From contig NZ_CP083546.1 of NCBI RefSeq assembly GCF_025144145.1, positions 2,806,501 to 2,870,500 of the forward strand: a stretch of DNA of 64,000 nucleotides, written 5' to 3'. How positions within the stretch are numbered: position 1 is the stretch's first letter; each line of letters begins with the position of its first letter. Positions 25,608 through 33,853 of this stretch are shown piece by piece. Both the position numbers and the translations under genes were made by a program. Origin of the DNA: Leisingera sp. M658 (lineage in GTDB: Bacteria; Pseudomonadota; Alphaproteobacteria; Rhodobacterales; Rhodobacteraceae). Below the pieces are notes generated by a model. That model saw only the letters and a program-made list of their open reading frames with translations. It had not been told where the DNA came from and did no database searches.

Positions 25608-26741
25608 GTGAAATCCGTTCCCCTTCGCTGGGCGCGTCCGGTGGCGATGCTGGCAGCATTGGCCCTTGCGGCCTCCTGCGGGCTGCCCAAGGTCGGCCCC
25701 AACAAGCGCCAGATCTTTGCCGGTTCCGTGCAGCGGGAAGGCGATGCCTTCATCGTCTCCGTCAACGACCGCGTCGCCCGCGCCACCGCCGTGGTGCCGG
25801 CGCTTGGCTTTTCCTCCGGCTTTACGTCTGCCGGCCGGCTGACCTCGGACACTATCCGTCCTGGCGACGTGCTGGGCCTGACGGTCTGGGAAAACGTGGA
25901 TGACGGGCTGCTGGCCGCCGAAGCCACCAATTCCACGGTGCTGGAAGAGGTGCAGGTCGACAGCGCCGGCTATATCTTTGTGCCCTACGCGGGCCGCCTG
26001 CGCGCCTCTGGCAATACGCCGGACCAGCTGCGCGAGACCATCACCAAAAAGCTTGAAGACCAGACCCCCGACCCGCAGGTGCAGGTGCGCCGTTTGGCCG
26101 GTGACGGCGCCACCGTCAGCCTGACGGGCGCCGTGGGCGGCCAGGGTGTCTATCCGATTGAACGCCCCACCCGCACCCTGTCGTCCATGCTGGCCCAGGC
26201 CGGCGGCGTGACGATCCAGCCGGAAATTGCCCAGGTCACCGTGATCCGCGGCCAGGAAAAGGGCAAGATCTGGTTCCAGGACCTGTTCGACCATCCGGAG
26301 CTGGATGTGGCCCTGCGCGGCGGCGACCGTATTCTGGTTGAGGAGGACACACGTTCTTTCACCGCATTGGGGGCGACCTCGGCCCAGGCGCGGGTGCCTT
26401 TTGAAAGCCAGGACCTGTCGGCGCTGGAAGCCATTGCCCAGGTTGGCGGGCTGATTTCCACCGCCTCTGATCCGACCGGTGTCTTTGTGCTGCGCAATGA
26501 GCCGGCCGAGATTGCCAATCAGGTGCTGGGCCGCGATGATCTGATCGGCGCGCAGCGTTTGGTTTATGTGCTGAACCTGACTCAGCCGAACGGGCTGTTT
26601 GTCGCCCGCGATTTCGTGATCCGCGACGATGACACGCTTTATGTCACCGAAGCGCCGTACACCCAATGGACCAAGACCATTTCGCTGCTGGTGACACCAG
26701 TGGGGTCGCTGTCAAGCGTTTCCAGCGCCGTAGGCGGTTAA
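25608..26741 (+). CDS. polysaccharide export outer-membrane lipoprotein (Wza/KpsD family)
   Basis: 377-residue outer-membrane export protein. It starts with GTG at 25608 behind GAGGAG, which beats the earlier TTG. The N-terminus is a lipoprotein signal with lipobox LAASC (Cys at residue 24). Then come the Poly_export domain (IRPGDVLGLTVWENVDDG, GYIFVPYAGRLRASG) and two SLBB-like domains (VSLTGAVGGQGVYPI; AISLAQVGGLISTASD-like). Members form the ring through which capsule or EPS leaves the cell. No KpsE/KpsMT or Wzc partner gene is near. Its TAA stop is in frame with and 6 bases before kpsC. Confidence 0.9.
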   Translation: MKSVPLRWARPVAMLAALALAASCGLPKVGPNKRQIFAGSVQREGDAFIVSVNDRVARATAVVPALGFSSGFTSAGRLTSDTIRPGDVLGLTVWENVDDGLLAAEATNSTVLEEVQVDSAGYIFVPYAGRLRASGNTPDQLRETITKKLEDQTPDPQVQVRRLAGDGATVSLTGAVGGQGVYPIERPTRTLSSMLAQAGGVTIQPEIAQVTVIRGQEKGKIWFQDLFDHPELDVALRGGDRILVEEDTRSFTALGATSAQARVPFESQDLSALEAIAQVGGLISTASDPTGVFVLRNEPAEIANQVLGRDDLIGAQRLVYVLNLTQPNGLFVARDFVIRDDDTLYVTEAPYTQWTKTISLLVTPVGSLSSVSSAVGG

Positions 26742-26747
26742 ACCGCC

Positions 26748-28760
26748 ATGCATCAAGGCGCTGGCCAGCACAAAGCCGGGAGCATTGCATCCCGGCTTTT
26801 TGTTTACAATGGCGGTTTTCTGACCCAGCGCCGGGTGCGGCGGATCCTGCAGCTTTGCGGCTACCGCATCCAGCTGGGATTGCCGCAGGCCGAAGATCTG
26901 GTTGGCATCTGGGGCGCCTCGCCCACAGCGCACCGGGGCCTTGCAGTCGCCGAACAGCGCGGCTGCGGATTGTTGCGGGTCGAGGATGCCTTTCTGCGCT
27001 CGCTTCACCCCGGCCGCGCAGGCGAACCGCCCATGGGGCTGTTGCTGGACCGGTCAGGCATGCATTTCGATGCGGCGCAGCCCTCGGAGCTGGAACAGCT
27101 GCTGGCCAGCCATCCGCTGGATGATGCACATCTGATGCGCCGGGCACGGGATGCGATTACCCGGCTCAAGAACGCGCATCTCAGCAAATACAACGCCTTT
27201 GATCCTGCGGCGGCGGTGCCGGACCCGGGTTATGTGCTGGTTGCGGACCAGGCACGCAACGATGCCTCGGTCACTGCATCGCGCGGCGACCGGGCGCGGT
27301 TTCTGGAAATGCTCGCCTTTGCCCAGGAGGAGCACCCGGGCGCGCGGGTGCTGATCAAGACACATCCAGAAACATTGCGCGGCTACCGGGCGGGATATTA
27401 TGATGCGCAGGACGCTCAGGGGCGGGTTGCGCTGTTCACGGGAAGCGTGTCGCCCTGGGCGCTGCTGGAAGGGGCCGTGGGCGTCTATACGGTATCGTCG
27501 CAACTGGGGTTCGAGGCGATCCTGGCAGGTCACAAGCCGAGGGTCTTCGGCCAGCCGTTTTACGCGGGTTGGGGGCTGAGCATTGACGACGCCCCGCCCC
27601 CCCGCAGGCAGCGGCGGCTGACACGGGCGCAGCTGTTTGCCGCAGCGATGATCCTCTACCCAAAGTGGTACGACCCGTTCCGGGATGAGTTGTGCGGGCT
27701 GGAGACAGTTCTGGATAACCTGGAGGCACGGGTGCGGGCCTGGCGGGACGACCATCCCGGCTGGGCGGCTTCTGGTATGCGGATGTGGAAACGCAAGCCG
27801 CTGCAGAAGTTCTTTGGCGCCGGGACGCGGGTGCTGTTCACCGAAGACCCGGCCAAGGCACAAGCCAGCGGACGCAAACGGATGGTCTGGGCCGGCAAGG
27901 CGGATGCGGCGCATGACGGTGCTGTGCGGGTGGAGGACGGCTTTCTGCGCTCCCGCGGGCTGGGGGCGGAACTGGTGCCACCGCTGTCGCTGGTGGCTGA
28001 CCGTCAAGGGATCTACTATGACCCGCGCCAGCCCTCGGATCTGGATGGGCTGATTGCCCGCAGGGTTGAGATGACCCAGGCCGAGGCGTTACGGGCCGAG
28101 CATCTGGTGCGGTCTCTGATCCTGGACGGGGTGTCGAAATACAATCTTGGCGGCACCGCCCCTGCCCTGCCCCAAGGCCGCCGGATCCTGGTGCCGGGCC
28201 AGGTGGAGGATGACGCCTCAATCCTGTGCGGAGCCGGAGCGGTGAAGACTAACCTGGATCTGCTGCGCGCGGTGCGGCAGGCCAACCCGGACGCGGTGAT
28301 TGTCTACAAGCCGCATCCGGATGTGGAGGCAGGCCTGCGCAAAGGCCGGGTTGCAGCAGAGGGGCTGGCGGATGCGGTTGCCTCCCATGCGGACCCCATG
28401 GCCCTGCTGGCTGAAGTGCAAGAGGTCTGGACGATAACCTCCCTTCTGGGGTTCGAAGCGCTGCTGCGCGGGGTGCCGGTAACCACGCTGGGAACACCGT
28501 TTTATGCAGGCTGGGGGCTGACTGCCGATCTGGCTCCGGCGCCAGCCTGGCGGCAAGCCCGTGTCACGCTTCTGGGCCTCGCCCATGCGGCGCTGATCGA
28601 CTACCCGCGCTACTTCGACCCGGTGACCGCACAGCCCTGTCCGGTGGAGGTTGCAGTGATGCGTCTGCGCCAAGGGCATCTGCCGCATCCGGGGTTAAGC
28701 AACCGGCTGTTGTCCAAGCTGCAGGGGCTGTTTACCACCTACGCCCATCTCTGGCGTTGA
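26748..28760 (+). CDS. kpsC: capsule biosynthesis glycosyltransferase KpsC (dual beta-Kdo transferase)
   Basis: 670-residue KpsC, which extends the poly-Kdo linker by alternating beta-2,4 and beta-2,7 additions. The two tandem transferase halves are plain: VEDAFLRSLHPGRAG and HLSKYNAFDP in the first, VEDGFLRSRGLGAEL and GVSKYNLGG in the second, each followed by a Q-x-x-DAS motif, a K(T/P)HP motif and a TxSxLGFEA...FYAGWGL block. Length matches E. coli KpsC (~675). ATG 26748 is the only in-frame start before the conserved RLFVYNGGFLTQRRVRRIL, because the frame is closed just upstream by the wza stop. A complete intrinsic-terminator hairpin lies in codons 9-18 (26772-26801). Confidence 0.93.
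   Translation: MHQGAGQHKAGSIASRLFVYNGGFLTQRRVRRILQLCGYRIQLGLPQAEDLVGIWGASPTAHRGLAVAEQRGCGLLRVEDAFLRSLHPGRAGEPPMGLLLDRSGMHFDAAQPSELEQLLASHPLDDAHLMRRARDAITRLKNAHLSKYNAFDPAAAVPDPGYVLVADQARNDASVTASRGDRARFLEMLAFAQEEHPGARVLIKTHPETLRGYRAGYYDAQDAQGRVALFTGSVSPWALLEGAVGVYTVSSQLGFEAILAGHKPRVFGQPFYAGWGLSIDDAPPPRRQRRLTRAQLFAAAMILYPKWYDPFRDELCGLETVLDNLEARVRAWRDDHPGWAASGMRMWKRKPLQKFFGAGTRVLFTEDPAKAQASGRKRMVWAGKADAAHDGAVRVEDGFLRSRGLGAELVPPLSLVADRQGIYYDPRQPSDLDGLIARRVEMTQAEALRAEHLVRSLILDGVSKYNLGGTAPALPQGRRILVPGQVEDDASILCGAGAVKTNLDLLRAVRQANPDAVIVYKPHPDVEAGLRKGRVAAEGLADAVASHADPMALLAEVQEVWTITSLLGFEALLRGVPVTTLGTPFYAGWGLTADLAPAPAWRQARVTLLGLAHAALIDYPRYFDPVTAQPCPVEVAVMRLRQGHLPHPGLSNRLLSKLQGLFTTYAHLWR
26772..26801 (+). 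terminator. intrinsic terminator-like hairpin inside the 5' end of kpsC
   Basis: Perfect 10-bp stem AAAGCCGGGA / TCCCGGCTTT, 8-nt loop GCATTGCA, T-run of five plus GTTT. It lies 31 bases after the wza-like stop and 24 bases after the kpsC start codon, so it can act both as the wza terminator and as a structure in the kpsC leader. Confidence 0.8.
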
Positions 28761-28784
28761 TCGGCGGCCAGCTGATCGGGAACC

Positions 28785-28917
28785 CTCCCGCGCCCGCAGG
28801 ACATCCTGGCTGACGCCAGCCCGCCCTTGGCGGCCTTGGGCGTGGCCCGGCGCGCAGCGCCGGGCCACGCCCAACGGAAGCGGAGCATGTTTCATGCTCC
28901 AGTGACGGGCGGGAGAG
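28785..28917. repeat. palindromic intergenic repeat, copy B (long form)
   Basis: Fills nearly the whole gap between kpsC and ribD. 28785-28841 is the inverse of copy A (18488-18541). It runs into a perfect 17-bp inverted repeat TGGGCGTGGCCCGGCGC / GCGCCGGGCCACGCCCA (28837-28873, 3-nt loop), then CCCAACGG, a perfect hairpin GGAGCATG-TTT-CATGCTCC (28882-28900), then GGGCGGGAGAG as in copy C. It looks like two head-to-head units. Confidence 0.78.
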
Positions 28918-28941
28918 CCTGCTCTGCACGGAAAAGGATGA

Positions 28942-30039
28942 TCAGCGCAGCGCGCGGGTCCAGCGGTGCAGGATGTCTTTGCCGAGGGGACGGGTTTCAA
29001 CCAGCTCAAACCGCGGCGCTTCCTCCAGCCGGCCGATGCCAAGCGCACCGATCGACGGCAGACCCTCGGCCCCGATCCCCAGACCCGCAGTGAAGCCGAT
29101 CAGCTCATCCACCAGATCAAATGCCAAAAGCGATGCCGCCAGCGCGCTGCCGCCTTCGCAGAACACCCGTGTCAGACCCGCCTGCCCCAGCTGCTGGAGC
29201 ACATCCGCCGCGTCCAGCTGTACCCCGTGCGACGCACAGGGGATCAGATTGGCACCCAGCCCTTCCCAGGCCTGAATGCGTTCATGATCAGCGCCGTGGC
29301 CATGGCAAAGCCAGACCGGCACGTCCTTGGCGGTGCGGGCCAGCTGACCCATCAGCGGCAAGTCCAGATGGCGCGAGATCACCACCCGCACAGGCTGGTG
29401 CTCCACCCCCAGATCGCGCACGGTCAGCGAGGGATCATCAGCCCGCGCAGTCCCGCCGCCGACCATCACCGCGTCATGGCGCGCGCGCATCGCGTGCACG
29501 GCGCGACGGGCCTCCGGTCCGGTGATCCATTTGCTTTGGCCCGATCCGGTGGCGATGCGCCCGTCGAAACTGGCGGCCAGCTTCAGGGTCACCAGCGGGC
29601 GGCCCTGCTCAGTCTTCAGGAAGAAACCCGCGTGATCCCGCGCTGCCTGTGCCCCCCATATTCCGGTGGCCACATCGATGCCCGCATTGCGCAGCATCTG
29701 AAATCCGTGCCCCGACACCCGCGGATCGCTGTCCTCAATCGCGGCAACAACCCGCGCCACACCGGCGTCAATCAGCGCCTGCGCACAGGGCGGCGTTTCG
29801 CCGTGATGGGCGCAAGGTTCCAGCGTCACATAAGCCGTGGCACCGCGTGCGGCCCCGCCGGCCTGCGCCAGTGCTTCAGTTTCTGCATGGGGGCGGCCGC
29901 CCGGCCTGGTCCAGCCGCGGCCCACCACGCGGCCGCCCTGCACGATAACACAGCCCACTGCCGGGTTCGGCCAGCAGTTGCCCTGCCCGCGCCGTCCCAG
30001 GGACAGCGCCAGCGCCATGAAACGGTGATCAGCGTCCAT
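28942..30039 (-). CDS. ribD: bifunctional riboflavin deaminase/reductase RibD
   Basis: 365 residues. The N-terminal zinc deaminase (about 1-140) has HAETEAL with the zinc His and catalytic Glu and the PCAHHGETPPC cysteine pair; the C-terminal reductase (about 145-365) has VTLKLAASFDGRIATG, KWITGPEARR and VFCEGGSALAASLL. Together they convert the pyrimidine product of GTP cyclohydrolase II into the ribitylamino substrate of RibH. Start overlaps the nrdR stop by one base, so it is coupled to nrdR. The palindromic element 28785-28917 follows its stop. Confidence 0.96.
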   Translation of the reverse strand: MDADHRFMALALSLGRRGQGNCWPNPAVGCVIVQGGRVVGRGWTRPGGRPHAETEALAQAGGAARGATAYVTLEPCAHHGETPPCAQALIDAGVARVVAAIEDSDPRVSGHGFQMLRNAGIDVATGIWGAQAARDHAGFFLKTEQGRPLVTLKLAASFDGRIATGSGQSKWITGPEARRAVHAMRARHDAVMVGGGTARADDPSLTVRDLGVEHQPVRVVISRHLDLPLMGQLARTAKDVPVWLCHGHGADHERIQAWEGLGANLIPCASHGVQLDAADVLQQLGQAGLTRVFCEGGSALAASLLAFDLVDELIGFTAGLGIGAEGLPSIGALGIGRLEEAPRFELVETRPLGKDILHRWTRALR

Positions 30040-30506
30040 TATTCTTCCGGTGCAACTGGCGGGCGCAGCTCGTGAACAAAATCCTCGAAATCATCCGCCG
30101 CCTGGAAATTCTTGTAAACGCTGGCAAAGCGCACGTATGCCACGGTGTCGATCCGGGCCAGCGCTTCCATCACGATCTCGCCGATTTTCTTCGAGCCGAT
30201 ATCGGTCTCGCCCATGCTTTCCAGCCGCCGCACGATGCCCGAGATCATCTGATCAATCCGCTCCGGCTCAATCGGGCGTTTTTGCATCGAGATGCGGATC
30301 GAGCGTTCCAGCTTGTCGCGGTCGAAATCCTCGCGCTTGCCGCTAGTTTTGATCACCACAAGATCGCGCAGCTGCACCCGTTCGTAGGTGGTGAAACGGC
30401 CGCCGCAGGCCGGGCAGAACCGGCGCCGCCGGATCGAAACATGATCTTCGGCGGGGCGTGAATCCTTGACCTGAGTGTCGATATTTCCGCAAAATGGGCA
30501 GCGCAT
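30039..30506 (-). CDS. nrdR: transcriptional repressor NrdR
   Basis: 155-residue repressor of ribonucleotide reductase genes. Zinc ribbon MRCPFCGN ... [17 protein letters not shown] (C3, C6, C31-type, C34) followed by an ATP-cone ([19 protein letters not shown]) that senses ATP/dATP. Standard length. The nrdR-ribD pair is typical for alphaproteobacteria. The ATG follows GGGAGCAGGCGG. Confidence 0.97.
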   Translation of the reverse strand: MRCPFCGNIDTQVKDSRPAEDHVSIRRRRFCPACGGRFTTYERVQLRDLVVIKTSGKREDFDRDKLERSIRISMQKRPIEPERIDQMISGIVRRLESMGETDIGSKKIGEIVMEALARIDTVAYVRFASVYKNFQAADDFEDFVHELRPPVAPEE

Positions 30507-30628
30507 CCGCCTGCTCCCTCAATCCTGTCAGCCTATTGTTTGTGCCGGTGTTTGCCCGGTTATCCACAACTATAGGCTACCCTCCAGAATTTGGGTAGTG
30601 GTGATTTATGGCCGCTAGATAAAGAGGT

Positions 30629-31045
30629 TCAGGCCAGATGCACGGCCACATGCCGCTGGTGCGGACGATCGCGATGTTCAAACAGGTAAATCCCCTGCCA
30701 GGTGCCCAGCACCAGTGCACCGCGGCTGACAGGGACCGACAGGCTGACTGGCATCATCGCCGCTTTGATATGGGCGGGCATGTCGTCCGGCCCCTCATAG
30801 GTGTGGCGCAGATAGGCCATTGCGGGATCGGAGGAAGGCGGCACCAGGCGCGAAAAGAAGGCCCGAAGGTCGGTCTGCACCTCGGGGTCGGCATTTTCCT
30901 GGATCAGCAAAGAACAGGAGGTATGGCGGACAAACAGGGTCAGCAGCCCATCCTGCAGGCCGGACCCGGAAACCCAGGCCTGCACGTCGCGGGTGAACTC
31001 ATAAAGGCCCTGCCCGCGCGTCGGAATGGTGAACTCATACTGCAT
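30629..31045 (-). CDS. yjbQ: YjbQ/UPF0047 family protein
   Basis: 138-residue protein of the YjbQ family, small trimeric proteins reported to have weak thiamine-phosphate-synthase activity. The signature residues are present: LTLFVRHTSCSLLIQENADPEV and the late GTWQGIYLFEHRDRPH, with conserved His in each. It is read alone on the minus strand, upstream of nothing obviously related. Confidence 0.9.
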   Translation of the reverse strand: MQYEFTIPTRGQGLYEFTRDVQAWVSGSGLQDGLLTLFVRHTSCSLLIQENADPEVQTDLRAFFSRLVPPSSDPAMAYLRHTYEGPDDMPAHIKAAMMPVSLSVPVSRGALVLGTWQGIYLFEHRDRPHQRHVAVHLA

Positions 31046-31105
31046 AAATCATTTGTGGCGGAACCCGGTTCGGCTGGCAACCGCCACGGCCGGCGAAGGC
31101 GGACG

Positions 31106-31531
31106 CTAAGGCAACCAGCGGTCCCGGCCGGGCAGCCGGTCATAACAATAGGTTTGTGCAGCCGTCACATGCAGATTGTCACCTGCCTCGCGCACATTCA
31201 GCGACAGGCTGGAGGACCGGTCAGGAACACCAGGCGGCAGGCCAAAGGCGAATTGCACCGCTTTGCGCCCCGGCCGGTTGACCGAAGGCCCGACCCCGCG
31301 CCAGACATAGATGCGCTGGTTCACCGGCGCCCGCAGCTGGCGGATCGCAAAATCACCGATACCGCACCAATAATCCTGCGCGCCAGTCCCGACCCGGGCC
31401 ACCACTTCCCAGACGCCTTCGGACACTGGCAGCACCTCATGGCGGTTGATTGCCCGCCAGGCAGCGCTTGCTTCAGGCAATAGGAGAAGCGCCCCGGCCA
31501 GACCGGCAATGGCTGCAATGCGTTTGGTCAT
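31106..31531 (-). CDS. small secreted two-cysteine protein, paralogue 1
   Basis: 141-residue exported protein with a signal peptide (AAIAGLAGALLLLPEASA). The mature part shares a pattern with the next two genes: V-x3-V-aromatic-EVV, then a WC motif (AQDYWCGIGDFAIRQLRAP), a strand with W/V-RG (IYVWRGVGPS), R-x2-VQF and a final YC before the C-terminus (QTYCYDRLPGRDRWLP). The two cysteines probably form a disulfide. No known family recognised. One of three tandem copies; this is the most divergent and longest. Confidence 0.75.
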   Translation of the reverse strand: MTKRIAAIAGLAGALLLLPEASAAWRAINRHEVLPVSEGVWEVVARVGTGAQDYWCGIGDFAIRQLRAPVNQRIYVWRGVGPSVNRPGRKAVQFAFGLPPGVPDRSSSLSLNVREAGDNLHVTAAQTYCYDRLPGRDRWLP

Positions 31532-31579
31532 CTAATTCTCCTTGTTTCAACAGCCGCCAGATATCAAGCAGGCCCTGGC

Positions 31580-31981
31580 TCAGGGACGCCCCGGCAGCCT
31601 GTCGCAATAACCAAAAGCCCGCTGCACACTCATGCTTTGGCCGGCCTTCAGGCTATTGATATTGCCACGGCTTGCCCCCGGCGCCAAACCCGCATTCAGG
31701 GTGAATTGAACCGCTGATACGCGGTTTGTTGTCTCGCTTGCCCCCAACCCGCGGGTGATAAACAGATCCGCCTTCCACGGCGCTCCTAGGTTCCGCTGGG
31801 CATGATCTGCTGCAGCACACCAGAAGAATGCACCGGCTGAGATTTTCGGCACCACCTCAAAGACATCTTGCGATACTGCATTGATATGAGCCGCCCTGCG
31901 GTCATTCCAGGCCGCGGCCGGCTCTGGCAGAAAAAACGGCAGAGCGGTGGCGAGAGACAGGACAGATATCCAGATTTTCAT
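31580..31981 (-). CDS. small secreted two-cysteine protein, paralogue 2
   Basis: 133-residue exported protein: signal peptide (SVLSLATALPFFLPEPAAA) and mature domain with VSQDVFEVVPK, FFWCAAADHAQRNLGAP, LFITRGLGAS, SAVQFTLNAG, GQSMSVQRAFGYCDRLPGR. The late GQSMSVQ-x3-GYC block is nearly the same as in paralogue 3, and the final RLPGR is shared with paralogue 1. It lies 48 bases upstream of paralogue 1 on the same strand. Function unknown. Confidence 0.75.
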   Translation of the reverse strand: MKIWISVLSLATALPFFLPEPAAAWNDRRAAHINAVSQDVFEVVPKISAGAFFWCAAADHAQRNLGAPWKADLFITRGLGASETTNRVSAVQFTLNAGLAPGASRGNINSLKAGQSMSVQRAFGYCDRLPGRP

Positions 31982-32417
31982 GTCGGACCCCTTTCAGTTA
32001 TTGTGCGCCGCCCGGCAACCAGGCAGATACCGAAAAGTGTAAGGAGAATTGAAACACAAGCGACTCACACTGCTGTGCGGTCACTGTGTCAAGTCACGCC
32101 CCGGCTCTTTCACACCGTTCTCAAGGCCATCGACATTTGAGAAAACTCCGCTTTGTCAGCCCCTTAACTACAGCACGGCAGGGACAAGCATGAGCTGCGA
32201 TTCCACCTGAAACGTTACTTCGGCGCAAACGCGACGGGGGTTCTATCCGGGCAGCAGCTCACGCTCGATGACACTGTATTGCGAAGGATGCTGCAGAAGA
32301 ACTGGCATTCCATTGCTACACGCGGATTGCGCAGCTACCGGAGCGACCGGCATCAGTAGACAGCCAATTGTCATCATACAACGTCACATCCGCGCAAGTT
32401 CAAATGCTTCGAATCCA
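31982..32417. other. 435-base gap between paralogues 2 and 3
   Basis: Between two members of the secreted family, both on the minus strand. I find no further copy, no gene and no clear repeat; it should contain the promoter of paralogue 2. Confidence 0.4.
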
Positions 32418-32819
32418 TTACAACGCCGGCTCATTCACGCAATAGCCGTATCCCTGCTGCACCGACATGCTTTCCCCGGTACGAAAACCCAGCGACAGCC
32501 AGCCTGTTTTGGGTTCGACACCGCTCCGTTTCGGGTAGAGCGTGAACTGCACCGACGACCGGCGCCCTGTGGTGACGCTGACATCCCGGCCCCGCACCAC
32601 GTAAAACCGGTCCATCCAGCCAGCGCCCAGCTCGCGGCGGGCGTATTCGGCAGCTGCGCACCAGTAATCCCAGGTCCCGCCGGAGCCGCGCGGCACCACC
32701 TCATAGACCGTGTCATTGACCGGCAGCACCCGCACGCCGCGGTTGGTAATGAAGGCATCCGCAGCTGCGGGACTGGAAGAAAGACAAGCCAGGATGGCAG
32801 CGCAAAGGAGGTGTTTCAT
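32418..32819 (-). CDS. small secreted two-cysteine protein, paralogue 3
   Basis: 133-residue exported protein: signal peptide (LLCAAILACLSSSPAAADA), then VNDTVYEVVPRG, WDYWCAAAEYARRELGAGW, FYVVRGRDVS, RRSSVQFTLYPK and GESMSVQQGYGYC. The cysteine of the WC motif and that of the GYC motif are conserved in all three copies. ATG 32819 follows AGGGATATTTCCGA; the frame is open upstream to 32960 but without signal features. No recognised family. Confidence 0.75.
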   Translation of the reverse strand: MKHLLCAAILACLSSSPAAADAFITNRGVRVLPVNDTVYEVVPRGSGGTWDYWCAAAEYARRELGAGWMDRFYVVRGRDVSVTTGRRSSVQFTLYPKRSGVEPKTGWLSLGFRTGESMSVQQGYGYCVNEPAL

Positions 32820-32925
32820 TCGGAAATATCCCTGTGTTCGCTTCAACATAGGGATTTGCCGCAGCGGCTCCAATAGACCGGCAGCACCTTTGCAACCACC
32901 TCTCGCAGATGTGTGAACGCCCGGC

Positions 32926-33222
32926 TTAGGCGCGGGGCGGGAAGGGAATGATCTCCGCACTGTCCCGCTGATGGCTCAGCACGCCTTCCAGAATGGCCAG
33001 CGCTGCAGCATTCGGGAGGGTGCCAGTGTCCGGGTGGAACTTTTCGCGCGCCTGCCGGCGCAGCATATCCTTGGTCTCAGCACCATCCATTTGCTTAAGC
33101 GCATCCCCCTGATCCGCCAAAGCCTCGACCATGAACTGGTTGGCAGTCACCAGATCATTCAACGACTGAAGCTTTGCAGTCAGCGCCAGCAGTGCCGTGT
33201 TCATATTGGTATGTGCAGACAT
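32926..33222 (-). CDS. hypothetical helical protein
   Basis: 98-residue soluble protein, largely helical (TALLALTAKLQSLNDLVTAN, QRDSAEIIPFPPRA end). The ATG at 33222 stands behind GGGGGGAGAAA, a strong ribosome-binding site, which defines it as a real gene even though the same frame is open much further upstream. I do not recognise the family. It lies downstream of the DCC/DUF4166 pair on the same strand. Confidence 0.65.
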   Translation of the reverse strand: MSAHTNMNTALLALTAKLQSLNDLVTANQFMVEALADQGDALKQMDGAETKDMLRRQAREKFHPDTGTLPNAAALAILEGVLSHQRDSAEIIPFPPRA

Positions 33223-33307
33223 TTTCTCCCCCCCGGAAGGCCAATGGGCAACAGCATCGACTTTAAAGGCCGATGCCGCGCCGGGCAATGACAGGGTTAG
33301 CAAATGG

Positions 33308-33853
33308 TTAACGTCTGAGGTCCAGCTCCGGCAGCACCAGAAACCCGCTGTAGCGCACCAGCAAGCCGATGCGCGGCAGGCTGGCAGAGATGTCAAATCC
33401 CAAGTGCCCCTCCGGCGTTTCAAATTCGGTAGCGGCGCTTTGCGGGCAAAGAGCTTGGGGCAGCGGCAGGCCGAACAGCCGGGCCCTCTCCACCGAGACC
33501 ACCATTGCGCCTTGCTGAGCCGAGACGGCCAGGTCCAGTTCGACCAGGCCGAAGCGTTCCACTGCTCTGCCTGTTTGCGGATCATACCGCAAATGCGAGC
33601 GGGTCAGGAATTTTCCGAAACTGCGCCGCCAGATATGGCCCTTGCCCTGCGGGGCGACATCCAGCCGGAACCGGGTTTCGGCCATTGGCGGCGGAAAGCC
33701 CGCAAGCGCCGCCAGCAGCCGCGCCCAGCGGCTGCCGCCCTCAACCTTGACCATGCCGTGGCTGCGTTGCGGCGGCTGCGCATGGAACCGCAGCAGGGCC
33801 GGCGGCACCTCCAGGTCTTGTGCCGCGATGATGTCGCCAAAGGCATCCCTCAT
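33308..33853 (-). CDS. DUF4166 domain protein
   Basis: 181-residue protein matching DUF4166: the HGMVKVEGGSRWARLLA start, MAETRFRLDVAPQGKGHIWRRSFG core and GPVELDLAVSA-like strand region, ending in strands (LVRYSGFLVLPELDL). Function of the family is unknown; it is often found next to oxidoreductases. Its start overlaps the DCC protein stop by four bases, so they are translationally coupled. Confidence 0.82.
   Translation of the reverse strand: MRDAFGDIIAAQDLEVPPALLRFHAQPPQRSHGMVKVEGGSRWARLLAALAGFPPPMAETRFRLDVAPQGKGHIWRRSFGKFLTRSHLRYDPQTGRAVERFGLVELDLAVSAQQGAMVVSVERARLFGLPLPQALCPQSAATEFETPEGHLGFDISASLPRIGLLVRYSGFLVLPELDLRR

Noticed and set aside
26739-26750. wza-like and kpsC as one gene by stop read-through
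   Set aside because: The genes are in the same frame, but a TAA stop, a good start codon and a terminator hairpin separate them; both match separate families at full length.
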